The position numbers were made by a program, and so were the translations under genes. Below are positions 7,401-15,362 of a stretch of 64,000 nucleotides of DNA, in pieces. Location of the stretch: the NCBI GenBank assembly GCA_910587655.1, contig CAJUND010000001.1, positions 62,001-126,000 of the forward strand, given 5' to 3'. How positions within the stretch are numbered: position 1 is the first letter of the stretch; every line of letters begins with the position of its first letter. The notes under the pieces are model-generated. The model was not told where the DNA came from. It did not search any database and saw only the letters and a program-made list of their open reading frames with translations. The DNA comes from an uncultured Agathobacter sp. (GTDB taxonomy: Bacteria; Bacillota; Clostridia; Lachnospirales; Lachnospiraceae).

Positions 7401-7739
7401 CTTATGGAGATAAGAGATACGAAGGGGCGATTTCAGAAAACTGGCACTGAAACTGGCTGAAAGGGACATGGAAAGAAGCGGAAGGTGTTACATGGAACTG
7501 CTGCATGAGCATGAAAAAACTTTAGGCTTGACATTATGGCACAGTGGGATTAAATTTTGACCGTTCAGGAAGTAAAACGACCGTTCAGGGAACCGGGGGT
7601 TGAAAAAATACGGGAACAAGATGACTTGGAGGATGAATGACACCAGGAGTGCCAGACGGCAGAAGAGGAGGTGGTAAAAATTAAGATCTTTGGAACATAA
7701 TTTGGAACTGAAAACAGATGAGAGGAGAAAATAAAATTT
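7401..7739. other. Intergenic leader upstream of the M4 peptidase gene
   Basis: About 340 bp without a clear gene. It contains a short frame starting ATG 7469 (about 30 residues, no ribosome site of note), a pair of direct repeats ACCGTTCAG at 7560-7568 and 7580-7588 (20-bp period), and the ribosome site GAGAGGAG before 7740. I see no strong -35/-10 pair. Confidence 0.5.
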
Positions 7740-10700
7740 ATGAAATTAAAAAAGAAAAACATAGCGAAGCAGTTTGTAGCAACAGTACTGATAATTTTTC
7801 TGGCATTGTCAGTATTGGCGGGTGCTGATACTGTGAAGGCAAAAGAAGCAGAAACCACAGTGGTGGAAACAGAAAGCGAAGCCACAGAACAGGAAGATAC
7901 AGAAACAGAAAGACCAGATGCCGCTACGGATAACACAGTATCGTATGAGGGCGAGGGATATGCCGTTACCTGTAACATCATAAACAGCTGGGGTGAGGGG
8001 TATACGGCAGAGGTATCCATAAAAAACACCAGTGACAAAAAGATACACAACTGGAATCTTATGTTTGCTCTGGACGGGGAAATTTTAAGCATCTGGAATG
8101 CAAAAATCAGCAGCCGGAATGAGGATGGGTTATACACTATTGAAGGAGAGTCATACAATTCAAACATAAATCCAGGTTCAGCCGTTAGTTTCGGGTTTAA
8201 CGCTTCTGGCAGCCAGGAGATACCGGAGTTTCATTTCTCACAGTCTGTACAGATGCCGGTGGAAGAAGGAGATTTTGAGGTTGATTATGCTGTGTCTGAT
8301 GACTGGGAAACCGGATTTGTCGGGGAAATTGGAATCCTGAACAGGTCTTCCAAAAGTTTTAAGGACTGGTGTATAACATTTGACTGGGATAATGACATTG
8401 ATGGCATCTGGAATGCGAAAATTGTCAGCCATGAGGAAAACCATTATGTCATAAGCTGTGAGGAATACAACCGGATTATTGAAGCCGGGCAGCGGGTGCA
8501 GTTCGGGTTTTCCTGCCCTTCCAGCAAAAGCAGTAGCCAGCCGGAAAACATAGCGGTGTCACATTTTACGGATGGTGACGGTAAGGAGGAAGACAACGGG
8601 GATGCAGAAGACGAAATAGACCCGTCAGAGGTTACGGAATATGTGGATATTGAGTTCCAGAACGGAAACTGTGCGCAGTCCGTGCTTGATGACATGCAGT
8701 TTGTTAATTATGCGCCGGAGCTGCTGGATGTGGCATGGGTTTCATCTGATGAATCCGTGGTGACGAATGACGGACATGTCACAAGGGGAGGGGAAGACCG
8801 GACGGTGACGGTTACTGCCGGGATTCAGTATAAAGGGAAGGACTACAAGAAGGAATTTACGCTTACGGTAAAAAGAAAGACGGATATTGACGTTGATACG
8901 CTGCAGGACTATTCACTCAGCCAGCTGGAACAGATGAACTGCGGGGATGAAGATTATGATGTGGATGTGAATGATTACAGGTATCTGGAGAGTATATATG
9001 GAACTTACAGTGAGATAAAAGTAGATTCATATGAAACAGCTTTGTTTTCTTTGTATAATATCAGGTCGCTTCTGGGGATAGGAAATCCATTTGAGGAGCT
9101 GAGGGTGACGGATGTGAAAGCGGATGAAGCAGGATATATCTTCAAGTTTAACCAGATGTACAGGGGACTGCAGGTTATTGACAGTGGAATTACAGTTTCA
9201 TCTGATGAAAATGGAAAGGTTGATTATCTGGATTCGGGTTATTTTCCGGTTTTGAATGAGTTAAATACCAGTCCACAGATTACAAGGGATGAGGCTGTAA
9301 AAATAGCAGAGCAGGATGGTTACAGAAAAGTAGAATCTGACGAAGAAGGTGATGAGGGATATAAAGACCTGCAGGTGTTCAATGAATATGGAAAAGGCAG
9401 TATTGTGTGGAGTCTGGTCTGTCAGAAACAAGGGGAATCGTATGAGGTGTATGAAGTTCTGGTTGATGCACGGATAGGAGAAATTATATGTGCATTTAAT
9501 ATGGCATATGATATGAGAAAGAAGGCAAGTGGTGAAGATATATTGGGGAAAACAAGGGAGTTTTATATAAATAAAAAAGGATTTACTTTTATAAATCCTA
9601 AGTACCGCCTGGAGGATACAAAGTATAAAATAGAAATATATAATGCCAAACATGGTATAATTGGTAAAAATGCTAAATTAATAGAAAAAAGCGATAATTT
9701 TTGGTCAAAGACAGAAGTTTCTGCCATGGCTAACATGGAATGCATATATGATTACTTTAAGAAAAAATATAAACTAAAGTCATATGATAATAAGGGTAGT
9801 AAAATTAAAGTGTATATCTATACGTCTATAGAAGATAATGCATATTGGAATGGTCATGGAATATGGATTGGAAAAGGGACAGGATGGACTTTTAAAGAAA
9901 TATCGTTAGCTGCAGGAATGGATGTTATGGCGCATGAATTTACGCACGCGATTATAGAGAATAAAACAAACCTGAGAAATAAAGGGACAGTAGGAATTAT
10001 AAATGAGGCATACGCAGATATTTTTGGTTGTTATACAGAAGGTAACTGGGAAATGGGTGAGGAGGTAACGGTTGGAGATTGTTTAAGAAATTTAAAGAAT
10101 CCAGAGGATAGTGGTAATGCCCAAAAGGTTGGTGGAAAAAACTATGTGAGATATGATGACTTTAGTGTAGAAAATGACTTTGGTGGGGTGCATGTAAATT
10201 CTACTGTTATATCACATGTTGCGTATATGATGGAAAAAGAGAAGAAACAATTCTCTGTGGAACCTGAGAAAATATGGTATGAATCATTGTGTTTGGGATA
10301 TAAAAAACACTCTGATTTATATGATGTGAGAAAGAAGGTTATCAAAGCAGCAGAAAAGTTAAAGTCTTCTAAGAGGGACATTAAGAGAATAGAAACCCTG
10401 TTTGATGAAGCCAATATTATGGAAGAAAATTGCGATGAGTCAGACGAATATTATAAAAAGCTGGATAAAGAAATCAAAAATTCGAAAAAATTAACTTATT
10501 TAGAGGATAATTATCAAATAATAGGTAAGGTAGTGGTGGCAGACAAGGATTTTGATTTCAGTAATAACATGATTTTGGATTCTGTCCAGGTAAAGGATGC
10601 TTTTGGAAAGGAAATTGTAAAAACAGACGAGCGCGGAAATTATTTAGCAGATGTTAAGGAAGATAATCCGGTAATGTTACATTTTAGTAAGGATGGTTAC

Positions 10701-11504
10701 TTGGATGAAACGATGTATGTTGCTGGTGAAAGTATTATTGGGCAGAATACGCATTACTGTGATCTGGTAGAATTAATACCAGAAGCCGATAAGGGAAAAG
10801 GGAAAGCAGATGGTTTTATTAGAGACTCTGTTACCTGGGATGGAATAAAGGGATTAAAAGTCTGTATTCGGAAAGGCATAAATAATATATATACGAATCC
10901 AGAAGCCATTATTGAGTCAGAACAAGGTGGATATTACCAGACACCAGAATTAGAAGCGGGAAATTATTGTCTGGAAATCAGTTCTTCGGACGAAAAATAT
11001 ATGTCAGCGTATTTTAATATAAAGATTTTTGGTGGTTCCACAATAAAGAACCAGAATATAAGTATGTCAGATTCTCTTGAGGATAACCAGATGCGAGTGG
11101 TACTTACATGGGGAGAAAAACCGAGGGATTTGGATTCTCATTTAATATACCATTTATCAAATGGTGAGGATGGGCATATCTATTATAACAAACCAGAAAG
11201 TATGGTAAACAATGTCTGTATAGCGAAACTGGATAGGGATGATACGAAAGGCTACGGTCCGGAAACCACAACCATATATGATGATGAAACGGGAGATTAC
11301 ACATTTTATGTGGAAAATTTTAGTAAAGAAACGGGTCTGGGTGATGGGAATGCCATGGTTAAAGTTTATCTTGGGAATCAACAGGTTCCTTTATATACAT
11401 TTACTGTGCCTGACGGAAGAGGAAAAATCTGGACGGTTTTTAAGTATAACAGTGCGGCAGGAAGGCTGTCCGTTATAAATGAACTGGGTTCTCAGGTGAA
11501 ATAG
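7740..11504 (+). CDS. Secreted modular M4 (thermolysin-like) metallopeptidase with two CBM2-like modules
   Basis: A 1254-residue exported protein. Order: signal peptide (1-32); acidic Thr/Glu linker; two CBM2-like modules (about 58-165 and 170-280, each with WNA and FGF hallmarks); a Big-like domain (about 300-375); an FTP/PepSY-type inhibitory propeptide (about 440-590); the M4 catalytic domain with H732-E733-x2-H736, third ligand E756 (24 residues on, as in thermolysin) and H818 in GGVHVNS; Ig-like repeats; and a YfaP/DUF2135-like domain (about 1110-1254). No sortase motif. The DNA turns clearly AT-richer from about 9540, so the front and the peptidase may have different origins. Probably acts on plant-fibre or host glycoprotein-associated protein; the substrate is unknown. 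Confidence 0.88.
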   Translation: MKLKKKNIAKQFVATVLIIFLALSVLAGADTVKAKEAETTVVETESEATEQEDTETERPDAATDNTVSYEGEGYAVTCNIINSWGEGYTAEVSIKNTSDKKIHNWNLMFALDGEILSIWNAKISSRNEDGLYTIEGESYNSNINPGSAVSFGFNASGSQEIPEFHFSQSVQMPVEEGDFEVDYAVSDDWETGFVGEIGILNRSSKSFKDWCITFDWDNDIDGIWNAKIVSHEENHYVISCEEYNRIIEAGQRVQFGFSCPSSKSSSQPENIAVSHFTDGDGKEEDNGDAEDEIDPSEVTEYVDIEFQNGNCAQSVLDDMQFVNYAPELLDVAWVSSDESVVTNDGHVTRGGEDRTVTVTAGIQYKGKDYKKEFTLTVKRKTDIDVDTLQDYSLSQLEQMNCGDEDYDVDVNDYRYLESIYGTYSEIKVDSYETALFSLYNIRSLLGIGNPFEELRVTDVKADEAGYIFKFNQMYRGLQVIDSGITVSSDENGKVDYLDSGYFPVLNELNTSPQITRDEAVKIAEQDGYRKVESDEEGDEGYKDLQVFNEYGKGSIVWSLVCQKQGESYEVYEVLVDARIGEIICAFNMAYDMRKKASGEDILGKTREFYINKKGFTFINPKYRLEDTKYKIEIYNAKHGIIGKNAKLIEKSDNFWSKTEVSAMANMECIYDYFKKKYKLKSYDNKGSKIKVYIYTSIEDNAYWNGHGIWIGKGTGWTFKEISLAAGMDVMAHEFTHAIIENKTNLRNKGTVGIINEAYADIFGCYTEGNWEMGEEVTVGDCLRNLKNPEDSGNAQKVGGKNYVRYDDFSVENDFGGVHVNSTVISHVAYMMEKEKKQFSVEPEKIWYESLCLGYKKHSDLYDVRKKVIKAAEKLKSSKRDIKRIETLFDEANIMEENCDESDEYYKKLDKEIKNSKKLTYLEDNYQIIGKVVVADKDFDFSNNMILDSVQVKDAFGKEIVKTDERGNYLADVKEDNPVMLHFSKDGYLDETMYVAGESIIGQNTHYCDLVELIPEADKGKGKADGFIRDSVTWDGIKGLKVCIRKGINNIYTNPEAIIESEQGGYYQTPELEAGNYCLEISSSDEKYMSAYFNIKIFGGSTIKNQNISMSDSLEDNQMRVVLTWGEKPRDLDSHLIYHLSNGEDGHIYYNKPESMVNNVCIAKLDRDDTKGYGPETTTIYDDETGDYTFYVENFSKETGLGDGNAMVKVYLGNQQVPLYTFTVPDGRGKIWTVFKYNSAAGRLSVINELGSQVK

Positions 11505-11585
11505 CAGTTTGTCAAAGAATTTGTTAAACATATATCATGGTAGTATGGGAAATAAGAAGGATGCAAATTGAGAAAAATAAATGTA

Positions 11586-11651
11586 GCCGTTTCCGTGAGG
11601 TAAGGGAAACTTGTAAAAAGTGTATGAACTGTATAAATCCGGATACCCAAA
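11586..11651 (+). pseudogene. Relic of the 3' end of a paralogue of the gene at 11700
   Basis: This stretch aligns without large gaps to 12249-12312, the 3' end of the next gene: SRFREVRETCKK in one frame and then VYELYKSGY after a one-base shift, against SRFCEVKEICEKMYELYRSGY. It indicates that an upstream tandem paralogue was lost by deletion. Confidence 0.65.
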
Positions 11652-11699
11652 CTGATTTCTGTTGTAATTGAACTTAATAAGGGGAAAGAGACTGGGATT

Positions 11700-12335
11700 A
11701 TGAAAAAAAGAGTATCTTCTGTATGTATTATTACTTTGTTTGCAATATGTATAAGTCTATATATTTGTGCACATGAACTATATTTATGGGGAGGATGTTC
11801 TGGTACTAATTCAGAACATCCGGATACAGACAGGAAATTAATTAACTTGGAAGATGGCATGTATAAATTGGAGGACATAAGGACAGATGAAACCATTCTT
11901 GCAGTCAAATATGAAAACTGGGCATGGGGACATCAGAATTATCTGCTGGTAATTAACAAACGAGGCAAGTGTAAATTCCTGAATCTGGAAGATGAGAAAC
12001 CAGAGGAAGAAAATATGCTTTTCTTTATGGATGCATGTCTGGCAGATGATGGTATACCATATTTAAAGAAAACACTGGAATTGGGTAATGACCTGCTGGA
12101 AACGATTATTAATACAAAGGATTTTGACATGAAAAAAACCGGAGAGGCATGGGACGCAGGATGTTTATGTTATTACAGTGTATATGGAGGTGGGGAACAA
12201 CGGAAACTGGTATGCATGCAGACAGACGGGGATATTGAACGCCGGAGCCGTTTTTGTGAGGTAAAAGAAATCTGTGAAAAGATGTATGAACTGTATAGGT
12301 CTGGATATCATGAGAGAGGGGATGAAAAACGATGA
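11700..12335 (+). CDS. Unknown membrane-anchored or secreted protein (211 aa)
   Basis: A basic start and hydrophobic stretch (residues 5-24) form a signal peptide or anchor. The rest is a soluble domain with Cys at 36 and about 156. No lipobox with conventional spacing and no family recognised. The gene overlaps the HTH-type gene by ATGA (12332-12335), so the pair is translationally coupled. A relic of a paralogue lies directly upstream. It follows the M4 peptidase gene and may be part of its locus. Confidence 0.6.
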   Translation: MKKRVSSVCIITLFAICISLYICAHELYLWGGCSGTNSEHPDTDRKLINLEDGMYKLEDIRTDETILAVKYENWAWGHQNYLLVINKRGKCKFLNLEDEKPEEENMLFFMDACLADDGIPYLKKTLELGNDLLETIINTKDFDMKKTGEAWDAGCLCYYSVYGGGEQRKLVCMQTDGDIERRSRFCEVKEICEKMYELYRSGYHERGDEKR

Positions 12336-12970
12336 TCCGCGCTTATTCTGAGGACTATCTGGTATCCGCCCAGAAAATCATGGGAGACATGTTTGATTAT
12401 GCAGGCAATAGGTGTCAACTCTGTCTGGATGATTTTTTTGACATGTTTGTGGTATCGGATATTGCTTATCAGTTCCAGACAGGGAATCCTGCATACATAG
12501 CAGGGAAAAACGGGTGTGAAATTGCAAAAGAAGTGATAGAAAAAAGCGGACTGGGAAGGATAGAGCTTCCGGACGAAATGTATCTGGACAAGTCCCCGGA
12601 GTATTGGAGCGGTTGGGCGCTGGCGTATTATCAGTGGTATACCTGTAAGCCTTTCCGAAGAATCCGGAAGGCAGTATCGGCGGGGGAAATTCTAAAGATG
12701 TATCCGGTATTCCATGAAATGGATATTATGCAGTTTGTGGAGGCAATGGATAAAAAGTTTAAAGAGTATTATATGGAGACAAATCTAAAACGGATTCGGA
12801 TAAATGCCGGACTTACGCAGGCTGAACTTGCAGAACTTTCTGAAGTGCCGGTGCGGCAGATACAGCTTTTTGAACAGCGGCAGAGAGATATTAATCATAC
12901 GAAAGCAATAAATGTCATGTGGCTGGGGCAGATATTGGGATGCAGAATGGAAGATTTGCTGGAGATATAA
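12332..12970 (+). CDS. Unknown protein with C-terminal HTH (XRE-like) domain
   Basis: A 212-residue protein. The first ~145 residues are unassigned and helical; toxin-antitoxin-linked DUF3990-like neighbours often have this format, but I cannot name the family. Residues ~148-208 form a Cro/C1-type HTH (LKRIRINAGLTQAELAELSEVPVRQIQLFEQRQRDI). The unusual order, with the HTH at the C-terminus, suggests a regulator whose N-terminal domain binds a partner, possibly the product of the overlapping upstream gene. Confidence 0.65.
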   Translation: MIRAYSEDYLVSAQKIMGDMFDYAGNRCQLCLDDFFDMFVVSDIAYQFQTGNPAYIAGKNGCEIAKEVIEKSGLGRIELPDEMYLDKSPEYWSGWALAYYQWYTCKPFRRIRKAVSAGEILKMYPVFHEMDIMQFVEAMDKKFKEYYMETNLKRIRINAGLTQAELAELSEVPVRQIQLFEQRQRDINHTKAINVMWLGQILGCRMEDLLEI

Positions 12971-12995
12971 ATTCTAAATGGCAGGGAGGTAAGTT

Positions 12996-13169
12996 ATGAA
13001 AGGGGAAAGGCATTCTAAGAAAACATATATCAGACGTTTTGATTCCTGTCCGGTTCACTATTTATTTCTGACAGAGAAAATGGATACCAGCGGATGTATT
13101 TCGTGTATCCGCCAGTATCCGGATTCAGTGCAAAAATCAGTTCTGTTATATCAGCTTGGGAAGTTGTAA
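12996..13169 (+). CDS. Small unknown protein (57 aa)
   Basis: The ATG at 12996 has a clear GGGAGG ribosome site 7 bp upstream. It encodes 57 residues with a CISC pair near the middle and a basic N-terminus. It lies 25 bp after the HTH gene and converges on the AIM24 gene 4 bp away. Likely real by position and ribosome site; function unknown. Confidence 0.5.
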   Translation: MKGERHSKKTYIRRFDSCPVHYLFLTEKMDTSGCISCIRQYPDSVQKSVLLYQLGKL

Positions 13170-13173
13170 AAAT

Positions 13174-13854
13174 TTATTTTCCGGTATAAATAAACGGACT
13201 AATCGCTCCTGCAAGCTGTGCCACAGGCATACTCTGTAACCAGATGCGTCCCGGACCGGTAATGACTGTGTTAAACATTCCCTCACCGCCGAAGAGCATA
13301 TTTTTTACGCCCGGTACGGTCTGGATGTCAATGGAGCAGGTCATTGTCATGGCGGCAAGATAGCCGGTGTCGATGATAATCTGCTGTCCTGCTGCTAATT
13401 CATATTCTTTGACATAACCGTCAAATTCAAGGAAAACAACGCCGTTACCGGTCAGCTTCTGCATAATGAAACCTTCGCCGCCGAATAAACCGCTTGCCAG
13501 CCGCTTCTGGAAAAAGACGGACATTTCTATGCCTTCCGTGGATGCAAGGAAGGCGCTTTTCTGTGCAACGATTTCCTGGCCCGGTGCGATGTTGAATGCG
13601 CGGATGGAACCCGGAAAGCTGGATGCAAATGCAATCATTCCGTTTCCGCCCACTGCGGTATAGCGGTTGACAAACATGCTTTCACCGGAAAAGGCACGTC
13701 CGAACATTTTGCCGATGCCGCCGTTACTGGTCGTTTCCATCTTCATGTTTGGGGACATCCATGACATGGCGCCTTTTTCAGTAATCATGGTTTCATTGCT
13801 GTCAAGATTGCAGATGACTGCTGGTAATGGTTCCCCTTCAATTGTGTAATTCAT
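13174..13854 (-). CDS. AIM24 / TIGR00266 family protein
   Basis: A 226-residue protein built of Gly-rich beta repeats (GGIGKMFGRAFSGESMFVNRYTA, GLFGGEGFIMQKLTGNG, MLFGGEGMFNTVITGPG) that mark the TIGR00266/AIM24 family of beta-prism proteins. Biochemical role is unknown; relatives are often near tellurite- or envelope-stress genes. The start at 13854 has a perfect AGGAGG. The frame extends 11 codons further but without a ribosome site. It appears monocistronic. Confidence 0.88.
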   Translation of the reverse strand: MNYTIEGEPLPAVICNLDSNETMITEKGAMSWMSPNMKMETTSNGGIGKMFGRAFSGESMFVNRYTAVGGNGMIAFASSFPGSIRAFNIAPGQEIVAQKSAFLASTEGIEMSVFFQKRLASGLFGGEGFIMQKLTGNGVVFLEFDGYVKEYELAAGQQIIIDTGYLAAMTMTCSIDIQTVPGVKNMLFGGEGMFNTVITGPGRIWLQSMPVAQLAGAISPFIYTGK

Positions 13855-13936
13855 AACTATCCTCCTAAAGTATTTTATTTGCTGCATTTATTGTAGCAGA
13901 ACAGAAAGCGAAAGAAAACAGGAAATTTATGTCCTT

Positions 13937-14224
13937 TTATATTTCCTCGTAGCGTATCGGGAATTTGTCTTTTCCGCAGACATGTTTTTCATTGTTTTCG
14001 CAGATGATGTAATCCCCCTCGCGGATAAAAACCAGCCCGCGTCTGTTTCTTACATAAGGACAGACGATGGTGCCGTCGTCCCTTTTAATCTGTATGAGTC
14101 CGTCTGTGACAAGTCCGTCATTTGTAATTACCTGTGAGTACAGCCGGAATCCGTCTTCCATTCCTTTTCCGATTTCGTACTGGGCGGCAGTAACCGTCAG
14201 TGATACACGTTTATATTCTTTCAT
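13937..14224 (-). CDS. Unknown small protein (95 aa)
   Basis: A 95-residue soluble protein with a mixed beta pattern and a C-terminal VCGKDKFPIRYEE. No recognised family. The ATG has an AAAGGAGGG ribosome site. It lies upstream of and in the same direction as the AIM24 gene with an 82-bp gap, so the two may be cotranscribed. Confidence 0.6.
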   Translation of the reverse strand: MKEYKRVSLTVTAAQYEIGKGMEDGFRLYSQVITNDGLVTDGLIQIKRDDGTIVCPYVRNRRGLVFIREGDYIICENNEKHVCGKDKFPIRYEEI

Positions 14225-14301
14225 AATGGCGCCCTCCTTTTGTTCAAATTTTATTTCTTAATTTAATTATAGCATGGTTTTAGGAAATTCGCACTATTTT
14301 G

Positions 14302-14330
14302 TTGAATTTTATAAGAACCGGGACTATAAT
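14302..14330 (+). promoter_or_regulatory. Promoter of the LuxR-type regulator gene
   Basis: TTGAAT at 14302-14307, a 17-bp spacer, and TATAAT at 14325-14330. It is followed within 30 bp by a terminator hairpin and only then by the coding sequence. Confidence 0.75.
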
Positions 14331-14350
14331 GGATAAATAAACAAAGAAAA

Positions 14351-14395
14351 ATGCCAAAGAGGGTGTATCAGATGATGCCCCTCTTTTTTACGTGA
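14351..14395 (+). CDS. Possible 14-residue leader peptide within the attenuator
   Basis: An ATG at 14351 opens a 14-codon frame (product begins MPKRVYQMM) that runs exactly through the terminator hairpin and stops with TGA at 14393-14395, inside the ribosome site of the LuxR-type gene. The ribosome site for this peptide is poor. A ribosome moving through the hairpin would prevent termination. Confidence 0.35.
   Translation: MPKRVYQMMPLFFT
14356..14389 (+). terminator. Leader terminator (attenuator) before the LuxR-type gene
   Basis: AAAGAGGG (14356-14363) pairs perfectly with CCCTCTTT (14379-14386), followed by TTT. It sits between the promoter at 14302-14330 and the start at 14408. Because it is downstream of the promoter it would cut the transcript before the gene unless it is overcome. 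Confidence 0.65.
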
Positions 14396-14407
14396 GGAGT
14401 GATGGCA

Positions 14408-15154
14408 ATGAGAAGTCTGGAGACAAATGACTGGGTGATTTTAAACAGTATCATCTATAAAATTTATACGACAGAAGATTTTGACGGAATGCGCAGGGAA
14501 CTGCTGGAGCAGCTTAAGATGGTCGAGGATTTTGACAGCGCTGATTTTTACCTGGCGTCTGCAGAGGACGGGAAAAGCTTAAGTAACGGCGTGACCTATA
14601 ACTGTGAGGAAAATCTGTGTCGGGTGTATGAGGAAATGGATTACAGCCGGGGGATTATGCTGGGCGGAAAGGCATTAATCTACCGGGAAACGGACATTAT
14701 CAGCGATGAGGCGAGGGTACAGACGGAGTATTACCAGAAGGTGTATAAGCCGAATAACTGGCATTTTGCCCTGCAGATGATTCTGGCAAGGAACAAGAAA
14801 TTTCTGGGGGTTATTACATTTTACCGGACGATTGGCAAGGATGATTTTCAATATAATGACATATTCCTTCTGGACATGTTAAAGGAACATCTGTCCTACC
14901 GCCTGGAGCAGCACAGGAACGAAGAGGAAAATGGGGATAAGCTGACCATTACGGATGCAGTGGAAAAATACCATCTTACCCGAAGGGAACACACCATTCT
15001 GCAGATGCTGCTGGGCGGAGAGGAAAATGCCGTGGTCTGTGAGGAGCTTGCCATCAGTCCGAACACATTAAAAAAACATATATGCAATATTTATTGTAAA
15101 CTGGGTATCAGCAACCGGATACAGATGTTTAAAATGATTCGGGAGAAGGAGTGA
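14408..15154 (+). CDS. LuxR/NarL-type transcriptional regulator with N-terminal sensory domain
   Basis: A 248-residue protein. Residues 1-165 look like a GAF-type sensory domain without a receiver Asp, and residues ~185-245 form the LuxR HTH (LTRREHTILQMLLGGEENAVVCEELAISPNTLKKHI). I chose the ATG at 14408, since GAGGAG at 14394-14399 is 8 bp away; ATG 14402 and GTG 14399 are too close. It stands directly upstream of the P-II/transport/oxidoreductase operon, in the same direction, and is its probable activator. Confidence 0.85.
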   Translation: MRSLETNDWVILNSIIYKIYTTEDFDGMRRELLEQLKMVEDFDSADFYLASAEDGKSLSNGVTYNCEENLCRVYEEMDYSRGIMLGGKALIYRETDIISDEARVQTEYYQKVYKPNNWHFALQMILARNKKFLGVITFYRTIGKDDFQYNDIFLLDMLKEHLSYRLEQHRNEEENGDKLTITDAVEKYHLTRREHTILQMLLGGEENAVVCEELAISPNTLKKHICNIYCKLGISNRIQMFKMIREKE

Positions 15155-15204
15155 TTTTGTAAGAAATGCTACTTTCGGAGTACGAAGATGGGGAAAGATA
15201 AGAA

Positions 15205-15233
15205 TTGTATTATGTCGAAAACTGGTCTATTAT
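15205..15233 (+). promoter_or_regulatory. Candidate promoter of the catabolic operon
   Basis: TTGTAT (15205-15210), 17-bp spacer, TATTAT (15228-15233). A terminator hairpin lies 48 bp downstream, before the first gene. The 50 bp between that hairpin and the first ATG hold no better promoter. Confidence 0.5.
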
Positions 15234-15280
15234 CGTTAGCATACAAAAGAACATGAAACCTGCGTTTCAGAATACAGCGA

Positions 15281-15313
15281 AGAGGCTGCCGTGTACCGGC
15301 GGTCTCTTTTTTT
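15281..15313 (+). terminator. Strong hairpin terminator in front of the P-II gene
   Basis: An 11-bp stem (15281-15291 with 15297-15307, two wobbles) closes a 5-nt loop and is followed by a run of seven T. It may simply end the LuxR-type gene, or act as an attenuator if the promoter at 15205 is real. A small TGAAAC/GTTTCA hairpin lies just upstream. Confidence 0.8.
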
Positions 15314-15362
15314 ATTTTTGGCGGGGTTTGGAAGATAGTGATGTTCAGAAGGAGGATATATT

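Larger units (their letters stand above)
6437..7418 (+). repeat. Tandem duplication, copy 2
   Basis: Second copy of the unit at 5411-6395, direct orientation, beginning at the GAATGAAAGGAG ribosome-site region and ending past the terminator. Only about 40 bp of unique sequence separate the copies. Confidence 0.9.

Noticed and set aside
7565..8167. Minus-strand open frames opposite the surface-protein genes
   Set aside because: They are shadows of strongly coding plus-strand frames and lack ribosome sites and recognisable motifs.
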